DNA from: Methylacidimicrobium sp. B4
GTDB taxonomy: Bacteria; Verrucomicrobiota; Verrucomicrobiia; Methylacidiphilales; Methylacidiphilaceae
Length of the DNA: 64,000 nt
Direction: 5' to 3'
Assembly: GCF_017310545.1 (NCBI RefSeq)
Contig: NZ_CP066203.1
Coordinates: 682,001-746,000 of the forward strand
The notes under the pieces were generated by a model. The model was not told where the DNA came from. It did no database searches and saw only the letters and a program-made list of their open reading frames with translations. Of the stretch, positions 43,559 through 52,607 are shown piece by piece. Within the stretch, counting starts at the first letter, position 1. Every line of letters begins with the position of its first letter. The position numbers and the translations under genes are program-made.

Positions 43559-43981
43559 TCAAGCCGAAGTCGCTGGCGTCGAGGAGGCCGCTTTCGAAGG
43601 CTCTTCGCCTCCGGCGGCGGGGGCGGTCGCCTCCGTCCATTCGATCACCGCCATTCGGGCGGCATCGGAGAGGCGATGCCCGATCTTCGTCACGCGGGTA
43701 TAGCCCCCGGCGCGCCCGGCAAATCGCGGTCCGATCTCCCCGAACAGCTTCTGGACCGCCTCCTTCCCGTGCAGGCGGGAGGCAGCCAGGCGCCGGTGAT
43801 GAAGGGAGCCCTTCTTGGCCAGGGTGACCAGCTTTTCCGCGTACGGTTGCAGTGCCTTGGCCTTGCTGAGGGTGGTCTTCGTCCGGTTATTCCGAATGAG
43901 GGCGGTGGCGAGATTCGCAAGGAGCGACTCCCGATGCTTGGAGAGCCTCCCCAACTTGCCGCGTCGTTTCAAATGGCGCAT
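43559..43981 (-). CDS. rplQ: 50S ribosomal protein L17
   Basis: 140 residues. Starts MRHLKRRGKLGRLSKHRES and ends with an Ala/Ser-rich tail past residue ~118. L17 lies near the ribosome exit tunnel. Last gene of the leftward cluster, 15 bases after rpoA. Confidence 0.97.
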   Translation of the reverse strand: MRHLKRRGKLGRLSKHRESLLANLATALIRNNRTKTTLSKAKALQPYAEKLVTLAKKGSLHHRRLAASRLHGKEAVQKLFGEIGPRFAGRAGGYTRVTKIGHRLSDAARMAVIEWTEATAPAAGGEEPSKAASSTPATSA

Positions 43982-43996
43982 CGTCGTGTCCCCTGG

Positions 43997-45022
43997 TTAT
44001 TCCTCGCTCGTCGCTTCCGAAACCTCCGGGGCCTCCACCTCCAGGAGCCCCGGGCCGAGCTTCATTCCGAGGGAGAGGCCCAGCTGGGCGAGCTTGGATT
44101 TGATTTCGTTCAGCGACTTCTTCCCGAAGTTTCGATATTTGAGCATCTCCGCCTCCGTCTTCTGCGCCAGCTGGCCCACCGTGGCGATATTGGCGTTGTT
44201 GAGGCAGTTGGCGGCCCGAACCGAGAGCTCGATTTCGTTGACGCTCATGTTCAGAATCTTCCGAAGGCGGTTCTCCGCTTCCTGAACGGGCGGCTTCGGC
44301 TTCTCGAACTCCACCGTGTCCTTGCCGTAGCCGACAAAGAGATCGAGATGGTGACGAAGGATCGCCGCGGCTTGCACGAGCGCGTCGTCCGCGGTAATCC
44401 GCCCATCGGTCCAGATTTCCAAAATCAATCGATCATAGTCGGTCCGCTGGCCGACGCGGGTGTTCTCGACCTCGTACTTGACACGGCGGACCGGGGAAAA
44501 GAGGCAGTCGATCGGAATGAGGCCGATCGCCTGATCCGGCTTCTTGTTCTCTTCGGCAATCAGGAAGCCTCGGCCGACCTTGACCTCCAGCTCCATCTGG
44601 AACTCCCGCTTCTTGTCGAGAGTGCAGATGAGCTGGCCGGGGTTGACGAGCTCGACGCCGGTCTCGAGCTGAATGTCGCCAGCGACGACGGGTCCCTCCT
44701 TGACCACCTCGAGCGCGAGAGAGCGCGGCTCCCTCGAGGGAATCCGGAAGAGAATCTTCTTCAGGTTCAACACGATCTCCGGCACGTCCTCCACGACACC
44801 CGGCAGGCTCGTGAATTCATGGAGAGCTCCGTCGATCTTGATCGCCGAAATCGCGGCACCTTCGAGCGAGGAGAGGAGGGCGCGACGCAGGGAAGTCCCG
44901 ATCGTCTGCCCATAGCCGGCCTCCAGGGGCTCGACGACGTAGCGGCCGTACGTCTCCGTGGAAACCGCTTCATCCTTCGCCAAGGAATGGGGCATTTCAA
45001 AACGACCTAAGCGCACTGCCAT
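43997..45022 (-). CDS. rpoA: RNA polymerase alpha subunit
   Basis: 341 residues. N-terminal assembly domain with GYGQTIGTSLRRALLSSL, and a C-terminal DNA-binding domain from ~residue 255 (LSVRAANCLNNANIATV, RNFGKKSLNEIK). The C-terminal domain binds UP elements and activators. Placed between rpsD and rplQ as in most bacteria. Confidence 0.98.
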   Translation of the reverse strand: MAVRLGRFEMPHSLAKDEAVSTETYGRYVVEPLEAGYGQTIGTSLRRALLSSLEGAAISAIKIDGALHEFTSLPGVVEDVPEIVLNLKKILFRIPSREPRSLALEVVKEGPVVAGDIQLETGVELVNPGQLICTLDKKREFQMELEVKVGRGFLIAEENKKPDQAIGLIPIDCLFSPVRRVKYEVENTRVGQRTDYDRLILEIWTDGRITADDALVQAAAILRHHLDLFVGYGKDTVEFEKPKPPVQEAENRLRKILNMSVNEIELSVRAANCLNNANIATVGQLAQKTEAEMLKYRNFGKKSLNEIKSKLAQLGLSLGMKLGPGLLEVEAPEVSEATSEE

Positions 45023-45119
45023 AGAACAGATTACCTCCTACGTCCACCCAAGTGCCGGCCGCGCCGACGCGAGGCAAGCCTCCCGCTCGGTCGCAACCGG
45101 ACCCTGATCGTTGCGATCC

Positions 45120-45725
45120 TTACGAATAGAACTCCACCACCAGCTGCTCGTTCGCAATCGGCCGCAGCTCGTCCTTGCTCGGCAGCCGCTTGACCTCACC
45201 GCGAAGCTTCTCTCGTTCCAGCACGAGCCAGTCGGGGATGCGCGCGGCCTGCATCGCCTCGAGGTTCCGCAACGCCAGCTTTCGCGATTGCGGCTGGTCA
45301 CGCACCTCGACCCTGTCTCCCGGCCGCGTGCCGAAGCTGGGGGTCATCGTTCGGCGGCCGTTCACCTGCACATGGCCGTGGGCAATCATCTGCCGCGCCC
45401 CGAAGCGCGTCGTCGCGAACCCGAGCCGATGGACGATGTTGTCGAGCCGAGATTCAAGGAGCTGGAGCAGCACTTCTCCCGTGACGCCCCGTTTCTTGAG
45501 GGCAGAGGCGAAATAGCGACGAAATTGGCGCTCGGTCACTCCGTACATCAGGCGGAGCTTCTGCTTTTCGGCCAAGGCGATGGCGTAGTCGGACTGCTTG
45601 CGCCGACTCTTCTCTCCATGAACCCCCGGCGGATAGGGACGCTTCTCCAGAGCTTTGCAGGGCCCGAAGAGGGCGACGTTGTATCGCCGCGCCTTCTTCG
45701 CTCGGGGACCAAGATATCGTGCCAT
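45120..45725 (-). CDS. rpsD: 30S ribosomal protein S4
   Basis: 201 residues. MARYLGPRAKKARRY at the start; the S4 RNA-binding core is LESRLDNIVHRLGFATTR then ARQMIAHGHVQVNGRR. The N-terminal Cys cluster of zinc-binding S4 is absent (C-minus form). Primary assembly protein of the 30S subunit. Confidence 0.97.
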   Translation of the reverse strand: MARYLGPRAKKARRYNVALFGPCKALEKRPYPPGVHGEKSRRKQSDYAIALAEKQKLRLMYGVTERQFRRYFASALKKRGVTGEVLLQLLESRLDNIVHRLGFATTRFGARQMIAHGHVQVNGRRTMTPSFGTRPGDRVEVRDQPQSRKLALRNLEAMQAARIPDWLVLEREKLRGEVKRLPSKDELRPIANEQLVVEFYS

Positions 45726-45758
45726 AAGACCTCTTCCGTTACCTGCCGAACGTTCGGC

Positions 45759-46265
45759 TCAGACTCGCCTCGATTTCCGTGGACGACATCCGTTGTGGGG
45801 AACCGGCGTGACATCGAGGATCGTCGTCACCTCGAGCCCGACAACTTGCAGGGCGCGAATCGCGGATTCCCGACCCGTCCCCGGCCCCTTGACCTTGACG
45901 AGCACCTCCCGTACGCCCTGCGCCACCGCTTGCCGAGCGGCATCCTGCGCGGCAAGCTGCGCCACATAGGCGGTCGACTTCCTCGAGCCGCGAAAGCCGC
46001 AACGGCCGGCGCTCGACCAGGAGATCGTCCTGCCGTTGAGATCGGTAATCGTAACCACGGTGTTATTGAAGGTGGCGAGAATGTGCGCGACCCCGCTATG
46101 AATGCCCTTCCCGCCCTTAGCCTTGTGCTTCTTCTCCTTCTCCTTCTCGGCGGGCTCGGCTACTGCCGTCTTCCCCTCCGCGGCCTTGGGCGAGGCTCCG
46201 CCCTCAGGTTCCGCCGGGCGCCGCACCTCTTCCGATACCGGCTGCGTCTTTTCTTCCCCCGCCAT
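45759..46265 (-). CDS. rpsK: 30S ribosomal protein S11 with long N-terminal extension
   Basis: 168 residues, about 40 more than typical. The core from [20 protein letters not shown] to the end ([18 protein letters not shown]) is standard. The first ~50 residues are low-complexity Glu/Lys/Ala/Pro with a lysine-rich segment [15 protein letters not shown]11 forms part of the platform near the mRNA exit site. Confidence 0.95.
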   Translation of the reverse strand: MAGEEKTQPVSEEVRRPAEPEGGASPKAAEGKTAVAEPAEKEKEKKHKAKGGKGIHSGVAHILATFNNTVVTITDLNGRTISWSSAGRCGFRGSRKSTAYVAQLAAQDAARQAVAQGVREVLVKVKGPGTGRESAIRALQVVGLEVTTILDVTPVPHNGCRPRKSRRV

Positions 46266-46308
46266 AAGATCTCCCCGCTACGGTCCCCTTACACAAATGC
46301 TCGAGGGG

Positions 46309-46704
46309 CTACACCTTCCCCTTCTTCGCTTCTTTCCTCCGCACCACTCCGACCGTCCGCCGCGGACCTTTGCGCGTCCGCGCATTGGTCGACGTCCGCT
46401 GCCCGCGAACCGGCAGGCCGCGGAGGTGGCGGATCCCGCGATAACACTTGATCGCTTGCAGGCGCTTGAGATTCTGCTGGATCTCCCGGCGGAGGTCGCC
46501 TTCGATCACAAAGCTGTTCTCCTGGATGACCTGGACCATTCGATTGATCTGCTGATCGGTCAGCTCCTTGGCGCGCAAGTCGGGATCGATCTCGGCCAGC
46601 TCGCAGATCCACTTCGCCCGGGAAGGGCCGATTCCGTAAATATAAGGGAGAGCCGCGACGGTTCGCTTGGCCCCTGGGATTTCCACTCCGAGGATACGAG
46701 GCAT
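46309..46704 (-). CDS. rpsM: 30S ribosomal protein S13
   Basis: 131 residues. [29 protein letters not shown] and the C-terminal [20 protein letters not shown] are typical. S13 contacts the 50S subunit and the P-site tRNA. Follows rpmJ. Confidence 0.97.
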   Translation of the reverse strand: MPRILGVEIPGAKRTVAALPYIYGIGPSRAKWICELAEIDPDLRAKELTDQQINRMVQVIQENSFVIEGDLRREIQQNLKRLQAIKCYRGIRHLRGLPVRGQRTSTNARTRKGPRRTVGVVRRKEAKKGKV

Positions 46705-46732
46705 GGTCTTTGTTCTGTCCTGATGTCCGGAC

Positions 46733-46849
46733 CTATCCCTGTCGCTGCTTGAGCCGGGGGTTCTTCTTGTTGATGATGTAAATTCGTCCCTTGCGACGTA
46801 CGACTTGACAGTTGGCGGTACGCCGACGAACGGAGGCCCGAACCTTCAT
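46733..46849 (-). CDS. rpmJ: 50S ribosomal protein L36, zinc-free form
   Basis: 38 residues from ATG 46849 behind [27 protein letters not shown] and then [18 protein letters not shown]. Only one of the Cys/Cys/Cys/His zinc ligands of C-plus L36 remains, so it is the C-minus type, seen in bacteria that keep zinc-independent ribosomal proteins. It lies between map and rpsM. infA, often found here, is absent. Confidence 0.93.
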   Translation of the reverse strand: MKVRASVRRRTANCQVVRRKGRIYIINKKNPRLKQRQG

Positions 46850-46959
46850 GAAGCTCCTCTTGGTATTGCCTGCTCGCTTCTCATCGCTCACACGATGAAG
46901 GGGTCGATTGTTAGCGGACTGGCATTCCTTTGGCAAGTTTTTTTGTTGTTGACCGCCCC

Positions 46960-47772
46960 TCACTCACCAGAGCCTTCCTCCTGCCCGGTCGCCACCACCC
47001 CTTTGCCATTCGAGGCGCCGGGCATCCCGTGGTCGGTGAGCACCTCGGGCTCCCCCGCCGTAATCAGTACCGTATGCTCGAAGTGGGCGGAACGCCGACC
47101 ATCGGTCGTTACGACCGTCCACCCATCCGAAAGCAGCCGGACCGCAGCCCCGCCGGCATTGACCATCGGCTCGATCGCAAGCGTCATGCCCGCCTTCAAC
47201 CGGGGTCCCGCTCCCGTTCGACCGTAGTTGGGGACTTGCGGATCTTCGTGGAGCTTGCGACCCACGCCATGGCCGACAAACTCCCGCACCACCTCGAACC
47301 CCTGCGCCCGGACGCAGGCCTCGATCGCCGCACCGATGTCGCCGATCCGATTGCCCGCCCGGGCCTGCGCGATCCCTACCCAGAGCGCCCGCCGCGTGAC
47401 TTCGACGAGCTTGAGGTCGCCGGGCTCCCCCATTCCGATCGGGAAGGTGGCCGCCGTGTCGCCGACCCAGCCATCCTTGACGATGCCCACGTCGAGCTTG
47501 ACCAGATCCCCATACTGGAGCAACCGGTCCCCGCCGATCCCGTGGACCACCTCCTCGTTGACCGAGATGCAGATCGTCCCCGGAAACCCGCGGTACCCGA
47601 GAAAGGCGCTCTTCCCTCCGCGCGCGGCGATCAACTCGGCAGCGTAGCGATCGACCTCGCCCGTCCGGACCCCGGGAGCCAGGATCGAACGCAATGCGTC
47701 GACCACTTCCGCCACGAGGCGGCCGCTGCGGCGCATCCCGTCGATCTCCTTCCCTCGCTTGATGGGGATCAT
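46960..47772 (-). CDS. map: methionine aminopeptidase, type I
   Basis: 270 residues. Removes N-terminal Met from new proteins. The metal ligands are in order: [36 protein letters not shown] and HFEHTVLI. It is located in the ribosomal cluster upstream of rpmJ, where map usually sits, but secY and adk are missing in front of it. Confidence 0.96.
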   Translation of the reverse strand: MIPIKRGKEIDGMRRSGRLVAEVVDALRSILAPGVRTGEVDRYAAELIAARGGKSAFLGYRGFPGTICISVNEEVVHGIGGDRLLQYGDLVKLDVGIVKDGWVGDTAATFPIGMGEPGDLKLVEVTRRALWVGIAQARAGNRIGDIGAAIEACVRAQGFEVVREFVGHGVGRKLHEDPQVPNYGRTGAGPRLKAGMTLAIEPMVNAGGAAVRLLSDGWTVVTTDGRRSAHFEHTVLITAGEPEVLTDHGMPGASNGKGVVATGQEEGSGE

Positions 47773-47845
47773 GGCGGCAATGGCAAAAAGGAACCGGCCG
47801 CCTCTCTCTTCCGAGCAACCAGCGGCGATCTCACGCGGAGGATCT

Positions 47846-48139
47846 CTACTCCTGCTTGGCGGCTTCCGCGCCGGAGGCGGTCGAAGCGAAGAGCGTCCTG
47901 GCTACTCGCTGTTTCCGTCGGGCGGCCGCGTTCCGAGTGAGCCGTCCCCGCTTGACGAGCCGATCCAAGACAGACTGGTACTGGGAGAAATAGCCGATCG
48001 CCTCTTCCTTGTTTTCGGAAGCGGCCTTCTCGCGCATCTGGCGCGAGACCTGCTGCAATTCCTTCTTGGCTTTCAGGTTGTATCCTCTTTTGCGGAGACT
48101 CTTCCGCGCTTGCTTTGCGGCTGATCGAGTGTTAGGCAT
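47846..48139 (-). CDS. rpsT: 30S ribosomal protein S20
   Basis: 97 residues. MPNTRSAAKQARKSLRKRG and LDRLVKRGRLTRNAAARRK are the S20 helical signatures. It begins the leftward ribosomal cluster, 73 bases before map. rpsT is usually monocistronic elsewhere, so its position here is unusual. Confidence 0.95.
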   Translation of the reverse strand: MPNTRSAAKQARKSLRKRGYNLKAKKELQQVSRQMREKAASENKEEAIGYFSQYQSVLDRLVKRGRLTRNAAARRKQRVARTLFASTASGAEAAKQE

Positions 48140-48171
48140 GGGGGTTTCCTAATAAGAACCTTCTGCCGGCG

Positions 48172-48906
48172 GTGTCAAGCCTAGCGAAGATAATTAAGTT
48201 CCTCCTCGGGCTCGGTGCCATGCCGCTCATCGCGGCCGAGGTTCTGCTCCTCAAGGATCTTCTCGAAAGCTATTTCCGGGAGGGGGGCTGGCTTACGGTT
48301 CCCGTGGAGAGCTTCGCGGGCGGGCTCCTCCTCTGGTCCTTCGCCTGCTTTCTGTGGAGGATTCCCGAGAGGCCCTACATCTTCGCCCACGAGCTGACCC
48401 ATGCGCTCGCAGTCTACCTTCATGGCGGGAAGGTTTCCCGGTTCCGGGTCGGTCGCCGGAGCGGCAGCGTCCGCTGCAACCGGTCCAACCTCTGGATCGT
48501 CCTCTCCCCCTATTTCGTCCCCTTCTATATGCTGCTCTGGCTGGCCTTGTGGACCATCGTTGACTTTTACTGGCCGATCCGGTCCTATCAATGGCTCCTC
48601 TACGCGGGGACGGGGTTCACATGGGGATTCCATCTCTTCTTTACCGTGGAAGCCGTGCATCGGGAACAGCCGGATCTCCACGTAGAAGGCTGGTTCTTCT
48701 CCCTCGTAGTGATCGTGGGGCTCAACTTGTGCATCCTGGCGGCTCTCCTTGGATTCCTCTCGCCGACTTGGAACGTCTCGCGCTTCCTCTCGCGCTTCGG
48801 AGACCATCTCCATTTCTGCTATCGGCTCTGCGGCCAGGGCCTTGCGGCCTTCTCCTCCTGGGCGACTCGACCGGGGCCGCTTTCCCCGCACGCGGACCAT
48901 CCCTGA
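48172..48906 (+). CDS. membrane protein with HExxH motif (M50-like)
   Basis: 244 residues from a GTG (later starts possible, e.g. ATG 48220). Around five hydrophobic segments. One of them is preceded by FAHELTHALAVYLHGGKV, a HExxH zinc-protease motif as in site-2-type M50 proteases. No clear third zinc ligand is recognised. There is no PDZ domain. It may be an intramembrane protease or an inactive relative. It lies divergent from rpsT and 39 bases before argS. Confidence 0.65.
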   Translation: MSSLAKIIKFLLGLGAMPLIAAEVLLLKDLLESYFREGGWLTVPVESFAGGLLLWSFACFLWRIPERPYIFAHELTHALAVYLHGGKVSRFRVGRRSGSVRCNRSNLWIVLSPYFVPFYMLLWLALWTIVDFYWPIRSYQWLLYAGTGFTWGFHLFFTVEAVHREQPDLHVEGWFFSLVVIVGLNLCILAALLGFLSPTWNVSRFLSRFGDHLHFCYRLCGQGLAAFSSWATRPGPLSPHADHP

Positions 48907-48945
48907 TCTTCCCCTAACCCCCGGATCCCCCGAAAGGCTTTCGCC

Positions 48946-50685
48946 ATGCAATTTCCCGCCGAGTTCTTAGGAGAGAAGCTGGCCTCCGTCCTCGCGACGT
49001 ACGGGTTCGGCTCCCCCCTCCCCGAGCTCCTCATCGAGCCTTGCGCGGATCCGCGCTTTGGCGATCTCCAGAGCAATGCCGCCCTGATCCTGGGCAAGCG
49101 CCACGGTCGGGAGCCGCGCATGCTCGCCGCCGAGCTGGCGGCCAGCGTGGGAGCGACCGAATGGTCGCTTCCCCCGGAGGTCGCCGGTCCCGGGTTCCTC
49201 AATTTCCGGCTCAAGCCGGATCGGTGCGTGAGCGCCTTTTTCTCCCTCATCGGGGATTCCCGGCTCGGCATCGAGGAGGCGAAGGAGCCGCAGCGGGTCG
49301 TCGTCGACTTCTCGAGCCCCAACATCGCCAAGGAGATGCACGTTGGCCACCTGCGGAGCACGATCCTGGGGGAGTGCCTGGCCCGCGTCTACCGCTTCCT
49401 GGGCCATCGGGTGACTACGGTCAACCACCTGGGCGACTGGGGCACCCAGTTCGGCATGGTTCTCCTCGGCTTCAAGCGACATGGGGAGGAGGCACGGCTG
49501 GAGGAGCGTCCGCTCGAATATCTCGAGGAGCTCTATCAGCAGATCCAGTCGGCGGCCAAGGAGAATCCGGCGATTCGGGAGGAAGCAAAAGCGGAGCTCT
49601 GGAAGCTCCAGAATGGAGACCCGGAAAACCTCGCTCTCTGGCGCCGCTTCATCGCAGCGTCGCAAGTCGAGCTCTCCCGCCTCTACGAGGAGCTCGGCGT
49701 TCATTTCGACTTTACGATGGGAGAGAGCGCCTATCGCGATCAGCTCCCTTCGGTCGTCCGCGATCTCCAGGCGTCCGGCATCGCGCAGCCGAGCCAAGGG
49801 GCGGTCTGCGTCTTCTTCCCGGACGACCCCGAGCTGCAGGACAAGCCCTTCCTCATCCAGAAGAGCGACGGGGCCTATCTATATGCCACGACCGACTTGG
49901 CCGCCCTCCGCTTCCGGGTCGAGGAGTGGAAGGCCGACCGGATCCTCTACATCACCGACGGCCGGCAGCGCCTCCACTTTCAGCAGCTCGCCGCAACCGC
50001 GAAGCGGTGGGGATTGCCCGTCCGGATCGAGCATGTCTGGTTCGGCTCGATCCTGGGCGAGGACAAGAAGCCGCTCAAGACCCGGGAGGGGAAGCCGATC
50101 AAGCTGCGCGAGCTGCTCGCCGAAGCGTTGCGCCGCGCCTACGCGATCCTTGCCGAAAAGAGGCCCGATCTTCCCGAGGAGCGGAAGGTCCGGATCGCGC
50201 GCGCCGTCGGGCTCGGAGCCCTCAAGTACGCCGACCTCTCGCAGAACCGCAATCTCGACTACGTCTTCCGCTGGGAAAAGCTCCTCTCCTTCGAGGGCAA
50301 CACCGCTCCTTACCTGCTCAACGCCTACGTCCGGATCCGGGCGATCCTTCGGAAGGCGGACGCTTCGGGGATCTCCGCAGCCCACGGCCCCCTTCGGGAG
50401 CCCACTGAGCTGCGGCTGGTCAAGCTCCTCCTCGACTTCTGCCCGACCCTCGAGCGGGTCGAGTCCGAAAGCCGGCCGCACTTTCTCTGCACCTACCTCT
50501 ATGAGGTGGCCCGCGCCTTCCACCGGTTCTACGAATCCTGCCCGGTCTTGCAGCCGGGTCCGCATCCGGGCACCGAATCGGTGGGGAGCCAGCGGGCGGC
50601 CCGGCTGGCTCTCTGTCAGGGTACCGCAGCCACCCTGGGCACGGGGCTCGACCTGCTCGGAATCGAGCGCCTGGAGGAAATGTAG
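48946..50685 (+). CDS. argS: arginyl-tRNA synthetase
   Basis: 579 residues. Class I synthetase with HIGH-type motif NIAKEMHVGHLRSTILGE and the N-terminal Add-1 domain. The C-terminal anticodon-binding helix bundle ends with LLGIERLEEM. GAAAGG precedes the ATG. The KMSK loop is replaced by a GKPIK-type sequence, as in most ArgRS. Confidence 0.96.
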   Translation: MQFPAEFLGEKLASVLATYGFGSPLPELLIEPCADPRFGDLQSNAALILGKRHGREPRMLAAELAASVGATEWSLPPEVAGPGFLNFRLKPDRCVSAFFSLIGDSRLGIEEAKEPQRVVVDFSSPNIAKEMHVGHLRSTILGECLARVYRFLGHRVTTVNHLGDWGTQFGMVLLGFKRHGEEARLEERPLEYLEELYQQIQSAAKENPAIREEAKAELWKLQNGDPENLALWRRFIAASQVELSRLYEELGVHFDFTMGESAYRDQLPSVVRDLQASGIAQPSQGAVCVFFPDDPELQDKPFLIQKSDGAYLYATTDLAALRFRVEEWKADRILYITDGRQRLHFQQLAATAKRWGLPVRIEHVWFGSILGEDKKPLKTREGKPIKLRELLAEALRRAYAILAEKRPDLPEERKVRIARAVGLGALKYADLSQNRNLDYVFRWEKLLSFEGNTAPYLLNAYVRIRAILRKADASGISAAHGPLREPTELRLVKLLLDFCPTLERVESESRPHFLCTYLYEVARAFHRFYESCPVLQPGPHPGTESVGSQRAARLALCQGTAATLGTGLDLLGIERLEEM

Positions 50686-50728
50686 GGCAAAGGCGACGAA
50701 AGCCTTGCAGCGCCCCTGGGAGACGATC

Positions 50729-51910
50729 ATGCTTCTTCCGGTCATGGCACGAAGGACCGCGAAGCTCGACAAGGCCGGTGTTCCCCGTGAGCCCTGCGGC
50801 CTTTCCGTCGCCGACTGCCTGGGAGCTGAACGGATCCAGGGCTTTTGCACCATCGCGGGATGGATGCATCAGATGCTCGACCAGATGTTCGAGGGGATGC
50901 TCGTTCTCGGCGCCGCGCTCTCGATCGAAATCGCCAACCGCGCGGCCGCGGGCATCTTTGGCTATCTCCCGGGCGAGCTTCTCGGGCGACCGCTGGCTTC
51001 GCTCTTGCACACGCCAGAGCAGACCGTCATCCCCTCGGTCGACTTCCCGCATCGCCCGTCCAGGACTCTCTCCTTCACGACGGGCCGTCACGAGGCTCTC
51101 GGACGAAGAAAGAACGGAGACATCTTTCCCCTGGAGTTGTCGGTCAGCCAGTCGCTCGTGGAAGGGCGTCCTGCGCTCACCATTCTCGTACGGGACCTGA
51201 CCGAGCGGAGAGCCCTGGAACGGGCTCTCTTCGATGCCGAAGCCCGGGAACGGCTACGGATCGGGCAAGACATCCATGACAGCCTCTGCCAGATGCTGAT
51301 TGGAGTTCACTACCAGGCGGAGCTCCTGCAATCGAAGCTTTGCGAGCGCTCCGTTCCCGAAGCGGCCCTCGCCGCGCGGATCGGCGAGCTCGTCCGGGAG
51401 GCGAGCGGCTGCGCGCGCGCCCTCGCGCAGGGGCTCATGCCGCTGGCGATCTCCCCCGCCCAGCTGCCGCAGGCGCTCGGCGATCTGGCTCGGAAGAGCG
51501 AAGAGGATTCGGGGGTCTCCTGCCGCTTCGCGCTGATCGGCCAGCCGGCCCTTCGGGATGCGGACACGGCCATCCACCTCTACCAGATCGCCCAGGAGTC
51601 GCTCCACAATGCGATTCGGCATGGGAAGCCGCGCCACGTCGAAATTCTTTTGGGCGGGGGGGACGAGTCCGTTTATCTTCGCATCGCGGACGACGGAGAG
51701 GGGATGCGACCGAAGGCCGCGTCGGCTTCCGGTCTCGGGCTACGTTCGATGCGATACCGCGCCGGATTGATCGGAGGCGTGATCCGCTTCGAATCGAAAC
51801 CCAAGGGAGGAGTGATCGTCCTTTGCACGGTTCCTTCCGCCCCGAGGGGAAACAAGAAAAAAGGGGTAGCTGGAAATGAAAGAGACCAGAGGCAAGTCGG
51901 GCCAGCCTAG
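50729..51910 (+). CDS. PAS-domain sensor histidine kinase (NarL/HisKA_3 type)
   Basis: 393 residues from ATG 50729 behind GGGAG. No membrane segments, so a cytosolic sensor. A PAS domain spans ~50-160 (MFEGMLVLGAALSIEIANRA, GRRKNGDIFPLELSVSQS). The dimerisation/phosphorylation helix is ERLRIGQDIHDSLCQMLIGV with the His, followed by a HATPase_c domain (AQESLHNAIRHGKP, GLGLRSMRYRA). It overlaps the response-regulator gene by 35 bases. Confidence 0.9.
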   Translation: MLLPVMARRTAKLDKAGVPREPCGLSVADCLGAERIQGFCTIAGWMHQMLDQMFEGMLVLGAALSIEIANRAAAGIFGYLPGELLGRPLASLLHTPEQTVIPSVDFPHRPSRTLSFTTGRHEALGRRKNGDIFPLELSVSQSLVEGRPALTILVRDLTERRALERALFDAEARERLRIGQDIHDSLCQMLIGVHYQAELLQSKLCERSVPEAALAARIGELVREASGCARALAQGLMPLAISPAQLPQALGDLARKSEEDSGVSCRFALIGQPALRDADTAIHLYQIAQESLHNAIRHGKPRHVEILLGGGDESVYLRIADDGEGMRPKAASASGLGLRSMRYRAGLIGGVIRFESKPKGGVIVLCTVPSAPRGNKKKGVAGNERDQRQVGPA

Positions 51911-52562
51911 GAAGGTCCTGATCGTCGACGACCACGCGCTGGTGAGCGAAGGGATCGCACAGCTCATCGGAGCCAAGGGAGGGCTCACGGTCTGCGGAAC
52001 GGCGGCGACCGCCCATGAAGGCTTCGACCTGGTCGGGAAGACGAAGCCCGATCTGGTCATCGTCGACCTCTCCCTGCCGGGAAAGAGCGGGCTGGAGCTC
52101 ATCAAGGACGTCCACGCCGCCTATCCCGAAGTGGCGATCCTGGCGCTTTCGATGCACGAGGAGTCGCTCTATGCGGAGCGGGCGCTCCGGGCGGGGGCGA
52201 GAGGCTATCTCATGAAGAGCGAGGGGGGCCAAAAGCTCCTCGAAGGCATTCAACGAGTGCTCGAAGGCGGCATCTTCGTCAGCAACTCGGTCGCCACCCG
52301 CGTCCTCGAGCGCTTTTCCGGCCGGCGGGCCACGCCGACGCTCTCCCCGGTCGAGTCGCTGAGCGACCGGGAGTTCGAGGTCTTCCTCTTGATCGGACGG
52401 GGCCTGGGAACCCGGCAGATCGCCGATCAGCTCCACCTGAGCATCAAGACCGTGGAAGCCTATCGGGGCAGCCTCAAGGAAAAGCTCAAGCTTGCCTCGG
52501 GACCCGAGCTCGTCCATTACGCGATTTCCTGGCAACAGTCCCAGGCGGTCCCCAGCGCTTGA
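51876..52562 (+). CDS. LuxR/NarL-type response regulator
   Basis: 228 residues. Receiver domain with acidic pocket VLIVDDHALV, phospho-acceptor Asp in LVIVDLSLPG and Lys in GYLMKSEGG. The C-terminal LuxR helix-turn-helix is LSDREFEVFLLIGRGLGTRQ then IADQLHLSIKTVEAYR. It partners the kinase just upstream. The regulon is unknown; the membrane protein downstream is a candidate. Confidence 0.93.
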   Translation: MKETRGKSGQPRKVLIVDDHALVSEGIAQLIGAKGGLTVCGTAATAHEGFDLVGKTKPDLVIVDLSLPGKSGLELIKDVHAAYPEVAILALSMHEESLYAERALRAGARGYLMKSEGGQKLLEGIQRVLEGGIFVSNSVATRVLERFSGRRATPTLSPVESLSDREFEVFLLIGRGLGTRQIADQLHLSIKTVEAYRGSLKEKLKLASGPELVHYAISWQQSQAVPSA

Positions 52563-52607
52563 CGCATCCGCTCGACCTTTTCCGCGATCGGGCGGAACCT
52601 CGCAGTC

